Below, piece after piece: positions 48,054 through 57,411 of a stretch of 64,000 nt of DNA (its first letter is position 1; each line of letters begins with the position of its first letter). The stretch covers positions 2,492,121 to 2,556,120 of the forward strand of contig NZ_BQXC01000001.1 in NCBI RefSeq assembly GCF_022836435.1, in the 5' to 3' direction. Under the pieces are notes generated by a model. It saw only the letters and a list, made by a program, of their open reading frames with translations, was not told where the DNA came from and searched no databases. The stretch is from Nitrosomonas sp. PY1 (lineage in GTDB: Bacteria > Pseudomonadota > Gammaproteobacteria > Burkholderiales > Nitrosomonadaceae). Made by a program: the position numbers and the translations under genes.

Positions 48054-48218
48054 TTATTTATCGTCAGCTTTATCTAATGACGGCTCAGAATCTCTAGGAG
48101 CATAAGCTGAAGGTGGTGGTTTGTCCATTGGATAGCCATCCAAGCTTTTCTTTCCTTCGCAAGCTGCCAGAAATAATGTTGTCAGCGCGACTATCAATAA
48201 TAACAATAATTTATTCAT
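48054..48218 (-). CDS. Small lipoprotein, 54 residues
   Basis: Translated by hand from ATG 48218 to TAA 48054. MNKLLLLLIVALTTLFLAAC is a lipoprotein signal with a LAAC lipobox (Cys 20), followed by a short proline-rich, charged tail (DGYPMDKPPPSAYAPRDSEP). A GGGAGA ribosome site lies about 12 bases upstream and a clear terminator downstream. This full gene architecture supports it despite its size. Function unknown. Confidence 0.8.
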   Translation of the reverse strand: MNKLLLLLIVALTTLFLAACEGKKSLDGYPMDKPPPSAYAPRDSEPSLDKADDK

Positions 48219-48494
48219 GTAAAATTCTATCTCCCGTTTTTCAAGTTAGATTACAAGCCATAGCATAATTGAAGTTGTTCTTTTTTACAATTCCAGCTAG
48301 ATTGATCTCCCTGGAACCCTGATCGTTCTAATCTTAATAGAAACCGCGATTAATCACACGATTACTTATTAGGTTAATACATATTCCATCTTTTAACCAA
48401 TTTAGGTAACCAATTGTTCGATTTAGTTATCTAATGCTACTAGTGTTCAAACATATATGGAAATCTTCCATCTAGGAAATAGCTAAAACTTCTT

Positions 48495-49622
48495 ATGAAG
48501 CAGGATATCGTCATTATTGGCGCAGGAGTCATCGGACTGGCAACGGCTGAGAAGCTTTTGTCGCAAGGGGCTAGAGTCACTCTGATAGAACGCAATGAAA
48601 TCGGCCTAGAATCATCTTGGGCAGGCGGAGGAATTTTATCACCGCTTTGCCCTTGGGATTATTCAGATGATGTCAATAGACTTTCTCGATACAGCGCTCA
48701 ATTATTCCCACAATGGGCGTCAAAATTATATAAAACATCTGGGATCGATCCCGAGTATTTAGTCTCGGGTATAAGAATTTTATCCTTTGTTGACAAAAAA
48801 ACCATTGAGGGCTGGCTCCTACAGTACCCTACCAAAATCCAATATCTTACAGCCTCACATACGGATATTCACTTAAATAAGAAACACATACCCAGCAATC
48901 ACCGCGACCAAGAAAATAATTCATCAATCCTAATGCCAGATATTGCGCAAGTACGCAATCCCCGATTACTAAAATCATTACATATGAGCGTTTTACGATT
49001 AGGTGGAAAAATTATCAAAAACTGCGCAGTCAATCAAATCAACATACGGAATCATAATGTTTCTTCATTAACAACTGCACAAGGTCAGATTTTCGCAGAC
49101 TATTATGTCGTCAGCGCAGGTGCGTGGAGTAAAGCCCTTCTGGGATCTTATGCTTTAGGGATAGATATAAAACCCATCAAGGGCCAAATGCTCTTATTTA
49201 AATTTAATGAACCCCCCATTACTAACATTTTGATAAAAAATGATGTTTATATGATCCCACGACAAGATGGGCACCTACTTGTAGGAAGCACAATCGAAGA
49301 TGTTGGCTTTAATAAAGAAATTACCATTACGGCGCGTAATAGCCTAATGAAAAAGGCGTGTGAAATACTGCCGTTACTGGATAAAATGCCGATCATTAAA
49401 CAATGGGCCGGATTACGTCCTGCTACAAAAAAGAACTCGCCTTATATCGGTAGACATTCTGCGCTATCAAATTTATTCATGAATGCCGGACATTTCCGTT
49501 ATGGAATACTTATGGCGCCTGCTAGCGCGGAAATTTTAGCCAATGAAATTACCAATCACGCTCAAAAAATTGATATCAACCCTTATCAACCAGGATCAAT
49601 TTCCCAAACAGAATTACAATAG
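48495..49622 (+). CDS. thiO: FAD-dependent glycine oxidase-like protein (ThiO family)
   Basis: 375 residues of the DadA/ThiO fold. The FAD-binding N-terminus is DIVIIGAGVIGLATAEKLLSQGARVTLIER, then SSWAGGGILSPLCPWDY, typical of ThiO. The C-terminal WAGLRPATKKNSPYIG and NAGHFRYGILMAPASAE close the FAD site. ThiO makes dehydroglycine for the thiazole of thiamine. No other thi gene is adjacent, so another amino-acid substrate is possible. Confidence 0.82.
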   Translation: MKQDIVIIGAGVIGLATAEKLLSQGARVTLIERNEIGLESSWAGGGILSPLCPWDYSDDVNRLSRYSAQLFPQWASKLYKTSGIDPEYLVSGIRILSFVDKKTIEGWLLQYPTKIQYLTASHTDIHLNKKHIPSNHRDQENNSSILMPDIAQVRNPRLLKSLHMSVLRLGGKIIKNCAVNQINIRNHNVSSLTTAQGQIFADYYVVSAGAWSKALLGSYALGIDIKPIKGQMLLFKFNEPPITNILIKNDVYMIPRQDGHLLVGSTIEDVGFNKEITITARNSLMKKACEILPLLDKMPIIKQWAGLRPATKKNSPYIGRHSALSNLFMNAGHFRYGILMAPASAEILANEITNHAQKIDINPYQPGSISQTELQ

Positions 49623-49702
49623 AGGCACCTGATTCGGCGCTACACTGACATGAGACTATTGACGTAACAGTTATACTCATCAGGTTAATCTCTAAGCTCT
49701 AT

Positions 49703-51160
49703 CTATTGCGGAACTTCAGTTAATGAGATACCCAACGCTCCGGCAACACCTGCACCATAGGCTGAATCAGCTTTGAGGCAATTACGAATATGGCGGATCT
49801 GAATTTCGCGCGGCACGCCATTTAAAGAACGCGCGGTGTTCTCAAAAAGAACTTGCTGTTGTTCCTTTCCCATCAGCCGAAACAAAGCACCTGGTTGTGA
49901 GTAGTAATCAGTGTCTTCACGATGATTCCAATGACCCGCCGCTTGACTCAAATCCAGTAAAGGCTCAGCAAACTCTGGTTGATCTTTCCATTCACCCTCG
50001 CTGTTAGGTTCATAACTCAGTGTACTGCCATAATTGCCATCCACACGCATAGCACCATCTCGATGATAGCTATGCACTGGGCAACGTGCCGCATTCACTG
50101 GAATTAAATGATGATTTACACCTAAGCGGTAGCGCTGTGCATCACCGTACGAAAACAATCGTCCTTGTAGCATCTTATCTGGAGAAAAACCAATACCCGG
50201 TACAACACTGGCTGGATTAAAAGCAGATTGCTCTACTTCAGCAAAGAAGTTCTCGGGATTACGATTCAGTTCCATCACGCCAACCTCTTTTAATGGATAG
50301 TCCTTGTGCGGCCACACTTTAGTGAGATCAAATGGATTATAGGATACCTTTGCAGCGTCTGCTTCCGGCATAATTTGCACGTACATCGTCCATTTAGGAA
50401 AATCACCTCTTTCCAAGCTCTCATACAGATCACGTTGATGGCTTTCACGGTCTTTGCCGATAATGGCTTCAGCTTCTGCATCAGTGAGATTACGGATACC
50501 CTGTTGCGATTTCAAATGAAATTTAACCCAGTAGCGCACATTATTTGCATTGATGAAGCTGAACGTATGACTGCCGAAACCGTTCATATGGCGATATGAA
50601 GCTGGGATACCGCGATCACTCATGACGATAGTGATCTGATGTAGTGCTTCCGGCAGTAATGTCCAAAAATCCCAGTTGTTTTTTGCGCTGCGCATATTGG
50701 TACGTGGATCACGTTTCACTGCATGATTGAGATCAGGAAATTTCAGCGGATCACGCAGGAAAAATACCGGTGTATTATTGCCAACTAAATCCCAATTACC
50801 TTCCTCGGTATAAAACTTCATTGCAAAACCACGAATATCCCTTTCCGCATCGGCTGCACCTCGCTCACCAGCCACAGTAGTAAAACGCGCAAACATTTCC
50901 GTCTTTTTACCAACAGTAGAAAAAATCTTAGCACGCGTATACTGGGTAATATCCTGTGTCACCGTAAATACCCCATAAGCACCAGAGCCTTTTGCATGCA
51001 TACGTCGCTCAGGAATTACTTCGCGATCAAAATGTGCAAGCTTCTCCAGGTACCATACATCTTGTAGCAATTGCGGTCCACGTGGTCCGGCGGTCATGAT
51101 ATTCTGATTGTCAATGACTGGGCATCCGAAGTTGGTGGTTAATTTTTTGCTAGCACTCAT
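49703..51160 (-). CDS. katA: Monofunctional haem catalase
   Basis: 485 residues, the small-subunit clade size. The distal His is in [15 protein letters not shown], the distal Asn in VGNNTPVFF, and the proximal haem ligand Tyr in [14 protein letters not shown]. It breaks down hydrogen peroxide in the cytosol. The FNR-type regulator gene lies upstream on the same strand with a 224-base gap, so it probably has its own promoter. Confidence 0.96.
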   Translation of the reverse strand: MSASKKLTTNFGCPVIDNQNIMTAGPRGPQLLQDVWYLEKLAHFDREVIPERRMHAKGSGAYGVFTVTQDITQYTRAKIFSTVGKKTEMFARFTTVAGERGAADAERDIRGFAMKFYTEEGNWDLVGNNTPVFFLRDPLKFPDLNHAVKRDPRTNMRSAKNNWDFWTLLPEALHQITIVMSDRGIPASYRHMNGFGSHTFSFINANNVRYWVKFHLKSQQGIRNLTDAEAEAIIGKDRESHQRDLYESLERGDFPKWTMYVQIMPEADAAKVSYNPFDLTKVWPHKDYPLKEVGVMELNRNPENFFAEVEQSAFNPASVVPGIGFSPDKMLQGRLFSYGDAQRYRLGVNHHLIPVNAARCPVHSYHRDGAMRVDGNYGSTLSYEPNSEGEWKDQPEFAEPLLDLSQAAGHWNHREDTDYYSQPGALFRLMGKEQQQVLFENTARSLNGVPREIQIRHIRNCLKADSAYGAGVAGALGISLTEVPQ

Positions 51161-51384
51161 ATTGATCTCTTTTTTGTTAGTTAAATGAATTTTCCTAAAA
51201 CTCTTTCATTGACTGAAAAATAATTTGGACTGTATGTAGTAAATCAGGAGTTATTTGCTTGATAAATTCTGGTCCGCACGTGACCCGATTGCTAGGGTTG
51301 TCACTGGAAAATGACGCACCAGATTTTCTGTTCTGGCCTATTTGCACTATTTAGATACAGCTTCCAACAAGAATTCTCATCACT

Positions 51385-52143
51385 TTAACTGACATCCGAA
51401 TTATTTAATTTCATTTTTAAGCGACTGATATCTTTAATTTGTATATGCTTATTATCCACGATGATAATTTCTTCATCCTGGAATTTTGAAAAAGCACGAC
51501 TAACTGTTTCAAGTTTCAATCCCAGATAACTGCCTATTTCTTCGCGCGTCATACGCAAATTAAAATTATATTCAGAGTATCCTCGTATATAAAAACGGCG
51601 CGATAAATTGAGCAAAAAGGAAGCCAAGCGTTCCTCAGCTTTCATGCTGCCCAATAACAACATTACTCCATGGTCCCTAACAATTTCACGACTCATGATT
51701 TTATGAAAATGACGCATTAACGAAGGTATGGCTCGACTGATTTCCTCTAACTTCGCGAAAGGAATCTCGCAAACCTCACTGTCTTCAAGCGCTATTGCAT
51801 CGCAGGTATGCACATCGCTACTAATTGCATCCAAGCCGAGCAATTCCCCAGTCATATGAAAACCCGTAACTTGATGACGCCCGTCTTGCTCTAGAATACA
51901 GGTCTTTAAAAAACCACTCCGAACAGCATACAAAGATTGGAATTTTGCTCCCGCATGATGCAAATAACCACCACGAGTGATTTTCCGCTTCTGACTGACG
52001 ATATCTAGATTTTTCACTTCATCTTCATTTAAGCCCACTGGTAGGCATAATTCACGCAAACTGCATGCGGCACAACTTGACTTGAACTGCACAATATCAA
52101 GTTGACAGTAAGCCGAAGGCTCTATCAATGCAGGCTTAAACAA
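51385..52143 (-). CDS. FNR-type Crp/Fnr transcription regulator
   Basis: 252 residues. N-terminal C24, C27 and C33 (SSCAACSLRELC) with C114 match the four [4Fe-4S] ligands of E. coli FNR. A cyclic-nucleotide-like beta-roll follows, then a coiled dimer helix and the HTH MTREEIGSYLGLKLETVSRAFSKF with the E-x2-SR recognition pattern of FNR. It should bind TTGAT-N4-ATCAA sites when oxygen is low. Possible targets nearby include the cytochrome c gene and catalase. Confidence 0.93.
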   Translation of the reverse strand: MFKPALIEPSAYCQLDIVQFKSSCAACSLRELCLPVGLNEDEVKNLDIVSQKRKITRGGYLHHAGAKFQSLYAVRSGFLKTCILEQDGRHQVTGFHMTGELLGLDAISSDVHTCDAIALEDSEVCEIPFAKLEEISRAIPSLMRHFHKIMSREIVRDHGVMLLLGSMKAEERLASFLLNLSRRFYIRGYSEYNFNLRMTREEIGSYLGLKLETVSRAFSKFQDEEIIIVDNKHIQIKDISRLKMKLNNSDVS

Positions 52144-52394
52144 AATATAATTGCCTTAACAAAACAAAAAATAAATACCTAACAACCCATCATAACAGCA
52201 AACAGCCACTTGTGGCACATAGCAAAAACCAGTTAAGTCACAAGCTATTTAGAGTACTGTGCCAGCCAAGCATTTTTGATGCATCCGATACTAGATATCG
52301 TACAAAATCTCAGTACTGAAGCTTAATCTGCAAACCGCTTGATCTTACCCTAGCAAACGTTAACTGCTATATCGTTCCGTTTCAACCGACTACT

Positions 52395-52697
52395 TTATTT
52401 GTTGACTTGGCTATTCGCTAAAATATACTCTGCTAAACGATTTGCGGATTCACCTTGAATATTCTTAAAAGCAGGCATACGTATACTACCCGTTTGAAAT
52501 TTCTTAACGATCGCATCTTTATTGGCATTACTTCCACTCAAAACCATTGCAACGTTTGCGCTCACAGGTTTGTGGCACTCGGTGCAGGCGGTGCTAAAAA
52601 TTTGTTCCCCAGAGGCATCGACAGGTGGCGTATAGTCTCTACTAGTTCCACATCCTGACAAGATTAATAAAGCAACAACACAATACACTTTTTTCAT
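52395..52697 (-). CDS. Small lipoprotein cytochrome c
   Basis: 100 residues from ATG 52697 (GGAGAG about 8 bases upstream; an in-frame start at 52712 is less good). The lipobox is LILSGC (Cys about 16). A single haem motif CTECH is followed by MPAFKNI, giving the axial methionine. It is a membrane-anchored periplasmic electron carrier of cytochrome c class I. The partner oxidoreductase is unknown. Confidence 0.9.
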   Translation of the reverse strand: MKKVYCVVALLILSGCGTSRDYTPPVDASGEQIFSTACTECHKPVSANVAMVLSGSNANKDAIVKKFQTGSIRMPAFKNIQGESANRLAEYILANSQVNK

Positions 52698-53027
52698 ATC
52701 ACATCTCTCCAATTAATTAGCAAATTTCTATAATTCTCTTCTATTATTTTTTTGTAAATAGATGCAGACCGTTGATAGATTTCCAATGATTTTTTAATTC
52801 CATTCATCAATCCAGCCTAATCCAGCTTAATATTTGTACTCAAAAAGCTAGAATGATGAACATTACCTAGTCGTATAACGTTTTGTCAAACCATTCTTTC
52901 CGGAATCTTGTAAAGATTTAACATTGATAAAACTCGACCTACAAAAACAAAAACCTTTGCTGCGACAAGGCTTCTTGTTAACATATTCTTAACACTAGCC
53001 ATGTTATAGTTACCCCGCCTTACTACC

Positions 53028-53069
53028 GACGTAAGGTTTACGACATAAGGTTTACGACATAAGATTTAC
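53028..53069 (+). repeat. Three 14-bp tandem repeats upstream of the DUF2490 gene
   Basis: gacgtaaggtttac, gacataaggtttac and gacataagatttac follow one another without gap, and a partial gattaaag follows. Direct repeats of this size could bind a regulator in series or be slippage products. Confidence 0.85.
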
Positions 53070-53128
53070 GATTAAAGTGGTTTAAATTGATCGTCATAAC
53101 TAATATAGAGAAAAAGAAATACTCAATT

Positions 53129-53160
53129 AACAGCTTATCAAGTCTAAATGATAGGCTGTT
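53129..53160 (+). promoter_or_regulatory. Hairpin in the DUF2490 leader
   Basis: Arms aacagcttatca and tgataggctgtt pair over 12 positions (one T-G wobble) around an 8-base loop, followed by TTGG. It could be a weak terminator or attenuator, about 80 bases before the DUF2490 start. Confidence 0.5.
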
Positions 53161-53238
53161 TTGGTGCTGAGCGTAATAATTAATAATATGTGTTGATTGC
53201 TATATTACAAAATAATAATTGTCACAAAGGGAAATAGA

Positions 53239-53994
53239 ATGATTAAAAAAATAAAAGTTTTAATTTTCGTAGCATTGCTAAGTATCTCTTCAGTAAAGCA
53301 AGCATTTGCTGATGCCACAGCCGAAGACTTTCAAGTGTGGGGTGCTGTTTTCTCACAAGGCAATTTTGGTTTCATCAATTCAAACAATCCGGATTTGAAA
53401 AAATTCAGATGGTGGATGGAAGGACAAGGACGCTTTGGTAATGATGCTACGCAATTCACGCAATCCTTGATACGCCCTGGTGTAGGCTATGCGATAACCG
53501 ATAAATTGGTGGCGTGGGTTGGTTATGCGTGGGCGCCGACGGCAGAACCGCTTTCAGTCGCGCACCCATTTAATGAACACCGGATCTGGCAACAAGTGAC
53601 CTGGGCCGATAATTTCCCAATCGGAAGACTGTCACTACGTAGTCGCTTTGAGCAACGATTCTTTGATCATAATGCGCCCATGCGTGGCGACAATGATGTG
53701 GCCCATCGATTTCGTCAATTGGTTAAACTGGCCGTTCCAATAACACCAATAGATCCGAATCTGAGTTTTATCGTTCAAAGTGAGTTATTCATCGCAATGA
53801 ATACCGTTAGTAATCCAGGATTTATTTCTCGCGGTTACGATCAGAATAGGGCATTTGTTGGATTGGCTTATAAGATTAATCAGTATGCTACTATCGAGGC
53901 GGGCTATATGAATCAATTCATTAATAGACCGCATAGCGCTCGTCCAGATCAAATGATGCACAATTTTGTAACGCATCTTTTCCTGAATTTCTAG
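53239..53994 (+). CDS. DUF2490 outer-membrane-like protein
   Basis: 251 residues from ATG 53239 (AAAGGGA upstream); the longer frame from 53197 adds 14 residues. A signal peptide (KVLIFVALLSISSVKQAFA) precedes alternating beta strands (DFQVWGAVFSQGNFGF, RPGVGYAITDKLVAWVGYAWAP) ending in a C-terminal phenylalanine (LFLNF), as in outer-membrane beta barrels. Function of the family is not established. Confidence 0.85.
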   Translation: MIKKIKVLIFVALLSISSVKQAFADATAEDFQVWGAVFSQGNFGFINSNNPDLKKFRWWMEGQGRFGNDATQFTQSLIRPGVGYAITDKLVAWVGYAWAPTAEPLSVAHPFNEHRIWQQVTWADNFPIGRLSLRSRFEQRFFDHNAPMRGDNDVAHRFRQLVKLAVPITPIDPNLSFIVQSELFIAMNTVSNPGFISRGYDQNRAFVGLAYKINQYATIEAGYMNQFINRPHSARPDQMMHNFVTHLFLNF

Positions 53995-54062
53995 TCATTC
54001 CTATATTGATAGGACAAATAATAACAATCACATTAAACAGGAATATTACTAAACTTACTCTT

Positions 54063-54110
54063 CCGGTTAGTATTCATCTGCACTATTGCGATAGAAAGGA
54101 TACTAACCGG
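54063..54110 (+). terminator. Stem-loop after the DUF2490 gene, possible terminator
   Basis: Arms ccggttagtat (54063-54073) and atactaaccgg (54100-54110) pair perfectly over 11 bp around a 26-base loop. The following bases are taaaatttta, a weak T-run. Confidence 0.45.
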
Positions 54111-54254
54111 TAAAATTTTAGCATTCGCTCGTTTCTAATCCCGATTACTTCCTGGAATACTTCTCCCGTATCGCAGTTAAACACATTCTCAACTGCGTGG
54201 AATACGCTATGCCATCATTTATGTCGTTTTACAAACTCATTTTGATCAACTTAC

Positions 54255-57155
54255 ATGCGTGACTTTAAGACAGGTCAACGGTGGATCTGTGATGTGGATT
54301 TGTCATTAGGCTTAGGTACGATTCAAACAGTTTACCCCAGAGTCATCAACATTATTTTTAACGCAACCGGTGAAGTTCGCTCGTATGCGAAAGATTCTGC
54401 GCCATTGACACGGGTTATTTTCCGGGTGAATGACATGATCAGCAGTCAAGATGGCGTTACTTTGAAAGTCTTACACGTTGTTGAACAGAATGGTTTGGTA
54501 CTTTATTCTGGAATAACAGCAGCTGATCAAAAAATAGAACTGCCCGAAGCAGATTTAGCGCATCAGGTACACTTGAATCGCCCGATGGATCGGTTGATGT
54601 TGGGACAACTTGGCCAAAACAAATGGTTTCAAGTTCGCTATCAAACACTGCTAATGCGCCACCGGTTTGCACAAATGCCGTTGTACGGTTTAATAGGTAC
54701 TCGAACCAGTTTGATACCGCATCAACTCTATATCGCACATGAAGTTGCACAACGCTATGCTCCTAGAGTTTTACTGGCCGATGAAGTAGGACTGGGAAAA
54801 ACCATTGAAGCCGGCTTGATCCTTCACCAGCAACTCTTAACAGAGCGCGTTAAACGCGTGTTAGTGATCGTTCCAGAAACATTGATTCATCAGTGGCTGG
54901 TTGAGATGCTACGACGTTTTAATCTGCGATTCAGCATTTTTGATGAACCACGATACCAATCCATGCAGCAAAGCGCACCGGAGGATAATCCCTTTCATGC
55001 AGAACAATTAGTACTATGTAGCTTGGACTTTCTTCGTAATAATGACTCATCGTTTCAATCCGCATTAGCCGGAAACTGGGATCTACTCATTGTTGATGAG
55101 GCACATCACTTGCAATGGAGTGAGCACTCGGTTAGCCAAGAATACCGCATGATTGAAGCACTATCGGCCCGCACTAGTGGAGTTTTATTACTGACAGCCA
55201 CGCCTGAACAGCTAGGCAAAGTGGCTCATTTTGCACGTCTACGACTCCTCGATCCCGATCGCTTTACTACACTCTCTGATTTTATAATTGAAGAGCAGCG
55301 TTATGAGCCCATCGCTGAAGCGATTGAGAATTTATTAAACGACAAAGCGTTGACGCCGAGCAATGAGCGAATCATCGCTAAAACTCTAGGCTCTGCCGAA
55401 TCGACAAAGTTGTTAACGCAATTAATACGCAAAAAAGTCACTGATGGTCAAATTCGTCAAATAAAAAAATCACTTGCTGATCAATTGCTTGATCGGCACG
55501 GCACTGGTCGGATCCTATTTCGTAATAATCGCGCCACCATTAAAGGATTCCCTGGAAGAAAATTATTCCCAGCGCCACTGCCGCTACCTGAGCAATATCA
55601 CCAATGCTTACAAGATCCTACTGAGCCCTATGCATCGAAACCCCATTTGCTTTTGAATCCTGAATTGTTATACCAATCCAGATCTGAGCCTGGCAATATC
55701 GATTGGACGGCAATTGACCCACGTATTTCATGGTTGCAAGATTTACTGAAGAAACTAAAAACAGAAAAAATACTGATTATTACTGCCAGCGCGCAAACAG
55801 CACTTGATATAGCCAAGGCACTTAAAATACTAACAGGCAGACATGCTCCTATCTTTCACGAGAGCTTGAGTTTGATTGAACGTGATCGTGCGGCTGCACT
55901 CTTTGCCAATAACGATGATGGCAGCCAAGTTTTAATTTGCTCAGAAATCGGTAGTGAAGGTCGCAATTTCCAATTTGCTCGTCATTTGGTACTGTTCGAT
56001 TTGCCGCTGAATCCTGATTTACTGGAGCAACGTATCGGTCGACTTGATCGCATTGGTCAATCTAGCACCATCCATATACATGTTCCCTATTTAGAAAACA
56101 GCGGATTGGCTGTAATGTTTCACTGGTACCATGAAGGACTCAATGCATTTGAGAAAACCTGCCCCATAGGACAAACTGTTTTTAAGCAAATCGAAGCTGA
56201 GCTAACTGCAATCTTGCATCAAGCACCAACGAATCTCGATAAGCTGCCGAATCTACTTAGTGTGACGCGTTCTATTAGTGAAACCGTTAATAACCAACTG
56301 CGACGCGGACGCGATAAATTATTGGAATATCATTCGTTTCGTTCCGAAGCTGCAAACGAGTTATTACAGCTTGCATTCTCTCAAGAAAATGACTCATCAC
56401 TCTCACATTATATGGAAGAAGTTTTTGACTGTTGCGGTGTTCATATCGAAGAACATCGCTCGGGCAGCTTCCATATTGAACCCAGCGAGCATATGACCAT
56501 TCCTTTTCCTGGCCTGGATGATGAAGGCGCTATCATCACTTACTCGAGATCCGTAGCTTTAGCAAACGAAGATATGCATTTTCTAACCTGGGAACACCCT
56601 ATGGTTTTGCATGCGCTGGATAGAATCACGGGAAGCGAGTCAGGTAACGCAGTGGTTACTTCTATCCAGCATAAAAATTTATCACCTGGAACCTTATTAT
56701 TGGAATGCCTTTTTATTGTACAACCACACTACACTGGATTTCAGCAAATCAATCATTATCTGCCACCCACCTTGGTTCGAACTTTGGTTGATGAGGGAAA
56801 TAATAACTATCAAGCGCAATTCAGTCACGAGTCGATCAATCCAATGCTTGTACCCGTTGCTATCAATATTGCTAAGCAGGTGATTCAGTTAAAGGAAAAC
56901 AGCATCCTTAATCTATTTACACTTAGCGAAGAGCGCGCCAACAAGCAAATACCCAAGATTATTTCACAATCCCATGAGAGAATAAAACAACTCGTTCTGC
57001 CTGAAATTAAAAGACTCAGTGCTCTAAAGCAGATCAATCCCAGTGTTCGCGATGAAGAAATCGATTTTTTTGATCAATTGCTAAAACAAGCGACAATCGC
57101 CATTAATTCGGCGCAACTTCGCTTAGATGCAATTCGGGTCATCGTAGCAATTTAA
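54255..57155 (+). CDS. rapA: RNA polymerase-associated ATPase RapA (SWI2/SNF2)
   Basis: 966 residues, full length. N-terminal Tudor-like domains (GQRWICDVDLSLGLGTIQTV) precede the ATPase: Walker A LADEVGLGKTIEAGLIL, DEAHHL, LLTATPEQLG, then the helicase C part with SEIGSEGRNFQFARHLVLFDLPLNPD and RIGRLDRIGQ. The C-terminal RapA domain follows. It recycles RNA polymerase stalled after termination. It stands alone with no evident operon partner. Confidence 0.96.
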   Translation: MRDFKTGQRWICDVDLSLGLGTIQTVYPRVINIIFNATGEVRSYAKDSAPLTRVIFRVNDMISSQDGVTLKVLHVVEQNGLVLYSGITAADQKIELPEADLAHQVHLNRPMDRLMLGQLGQNKWFQVRYQTLLMRHRFAQMPLYGLIGTRTSLIPHQLYIAHEVAQRYAPRVLLADEVGLGKTIEAGLILHQQLLTERVKRVLVIVPETLIHQWLVEMLRRFNLRFSIFDEPRYQSMQQSAPEDNPFHAEQLVLCSLDFLRNNDSSFQSALAGNWDLLIVDEAHHLQWSEHSVSQEYRMIEALSARTSGVLLLTATPEQLGKVAHFARLRLLDPDRFTTLSDFIIEEQRYEPIAEAIENLLNDKALTPSNERIIAKTLGSAESTKLLTQLIRKKVTDGQIRQIKKSLADQLLDRHGTGRILFRNNRATIKGFPGRKLFPAPLPLPEQYHQCLQDPTEPYASKPHLLLNPELLYQSRSEPGNIDWTAIDPRISWLQDLLKKLKTEKILIITASAQTALDIAKALKILTGRHAPIFHESLSLIERDRAAALFANNDDGSQVLICSEIGSEGRNFQFARHLVLFDLPLNPDLLEQRIGRLDRIGQSSTIHIHVPYLENSGLAVMFHWYHEGLNAFEKTCPIGQTVFKQIEAELTAILHQAPTNLDKLPNLLSVTRSISETVNNQLRRGRDKLLEYHSFRSEAANELLQLAFSQENDSSLSHYMEEVFDCCGVHIEEHRSGSFHIEPSEHMTIPFPGLDDEGAIITYSRSVALANEDMHFLTWEHPMVLHALDRITGSESGNAVVTSIQHKNLSPGTLLLECLFIVQPHYTGFQQINHYLPPTLVRTLVDEGNNNYQAQFSHESINPMLVPVAINIAKQVIQLKENSILNLFTLSEERANKQIPKIISQSHERIKQLVLPEIKRLSALKQINPSVRDEEIDFFDQLLKQATIAINSAQLRLDAIRVIVAI

Positions 57156-57411
57156 GAATTTGTTTGATCCCTTGTATTCTCTTTCTGGTAGCATCCAAAC
57201 CTGTCTAGTTTGAAGTATCGTACTCCACTCATTGAAATTATGACAAACTTCCTTATTATAAATTAGCAACTTAACAAATCATCACACTCCTTCTACTCTC
57301 TGACCGCACCGCCTGAGCATCTAGAATAATTAAGTATTATTTTTATTTCTTTGTAAACTTATTGATTCAGGTAGCGTTATTACGATATCTCTTTTAAGAC
57401 TCATTTGCTTT

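Larger units (their letters stand above)
52698..53238. other. Long intergenic region with tandem repeats and a hairpin
   Basis: 541 bases between divergent cytochrome c and DUF2490 genes. It holds three 14-bp tandem repeats (53028-53069) and a hairpin with 12-bp arms (53129-53160). A TATAGT (53005-53010) could be a -10 element, but no -35 at normal spacing was seen. No open frame of note. Confidence 0.6.

Noticed and set aside
51259-51272. Possible FNR site (TTGAT half) upstream of the catalase gene
   Set aside because: The second half-site is absent; a half-match of this kind is common by chance.
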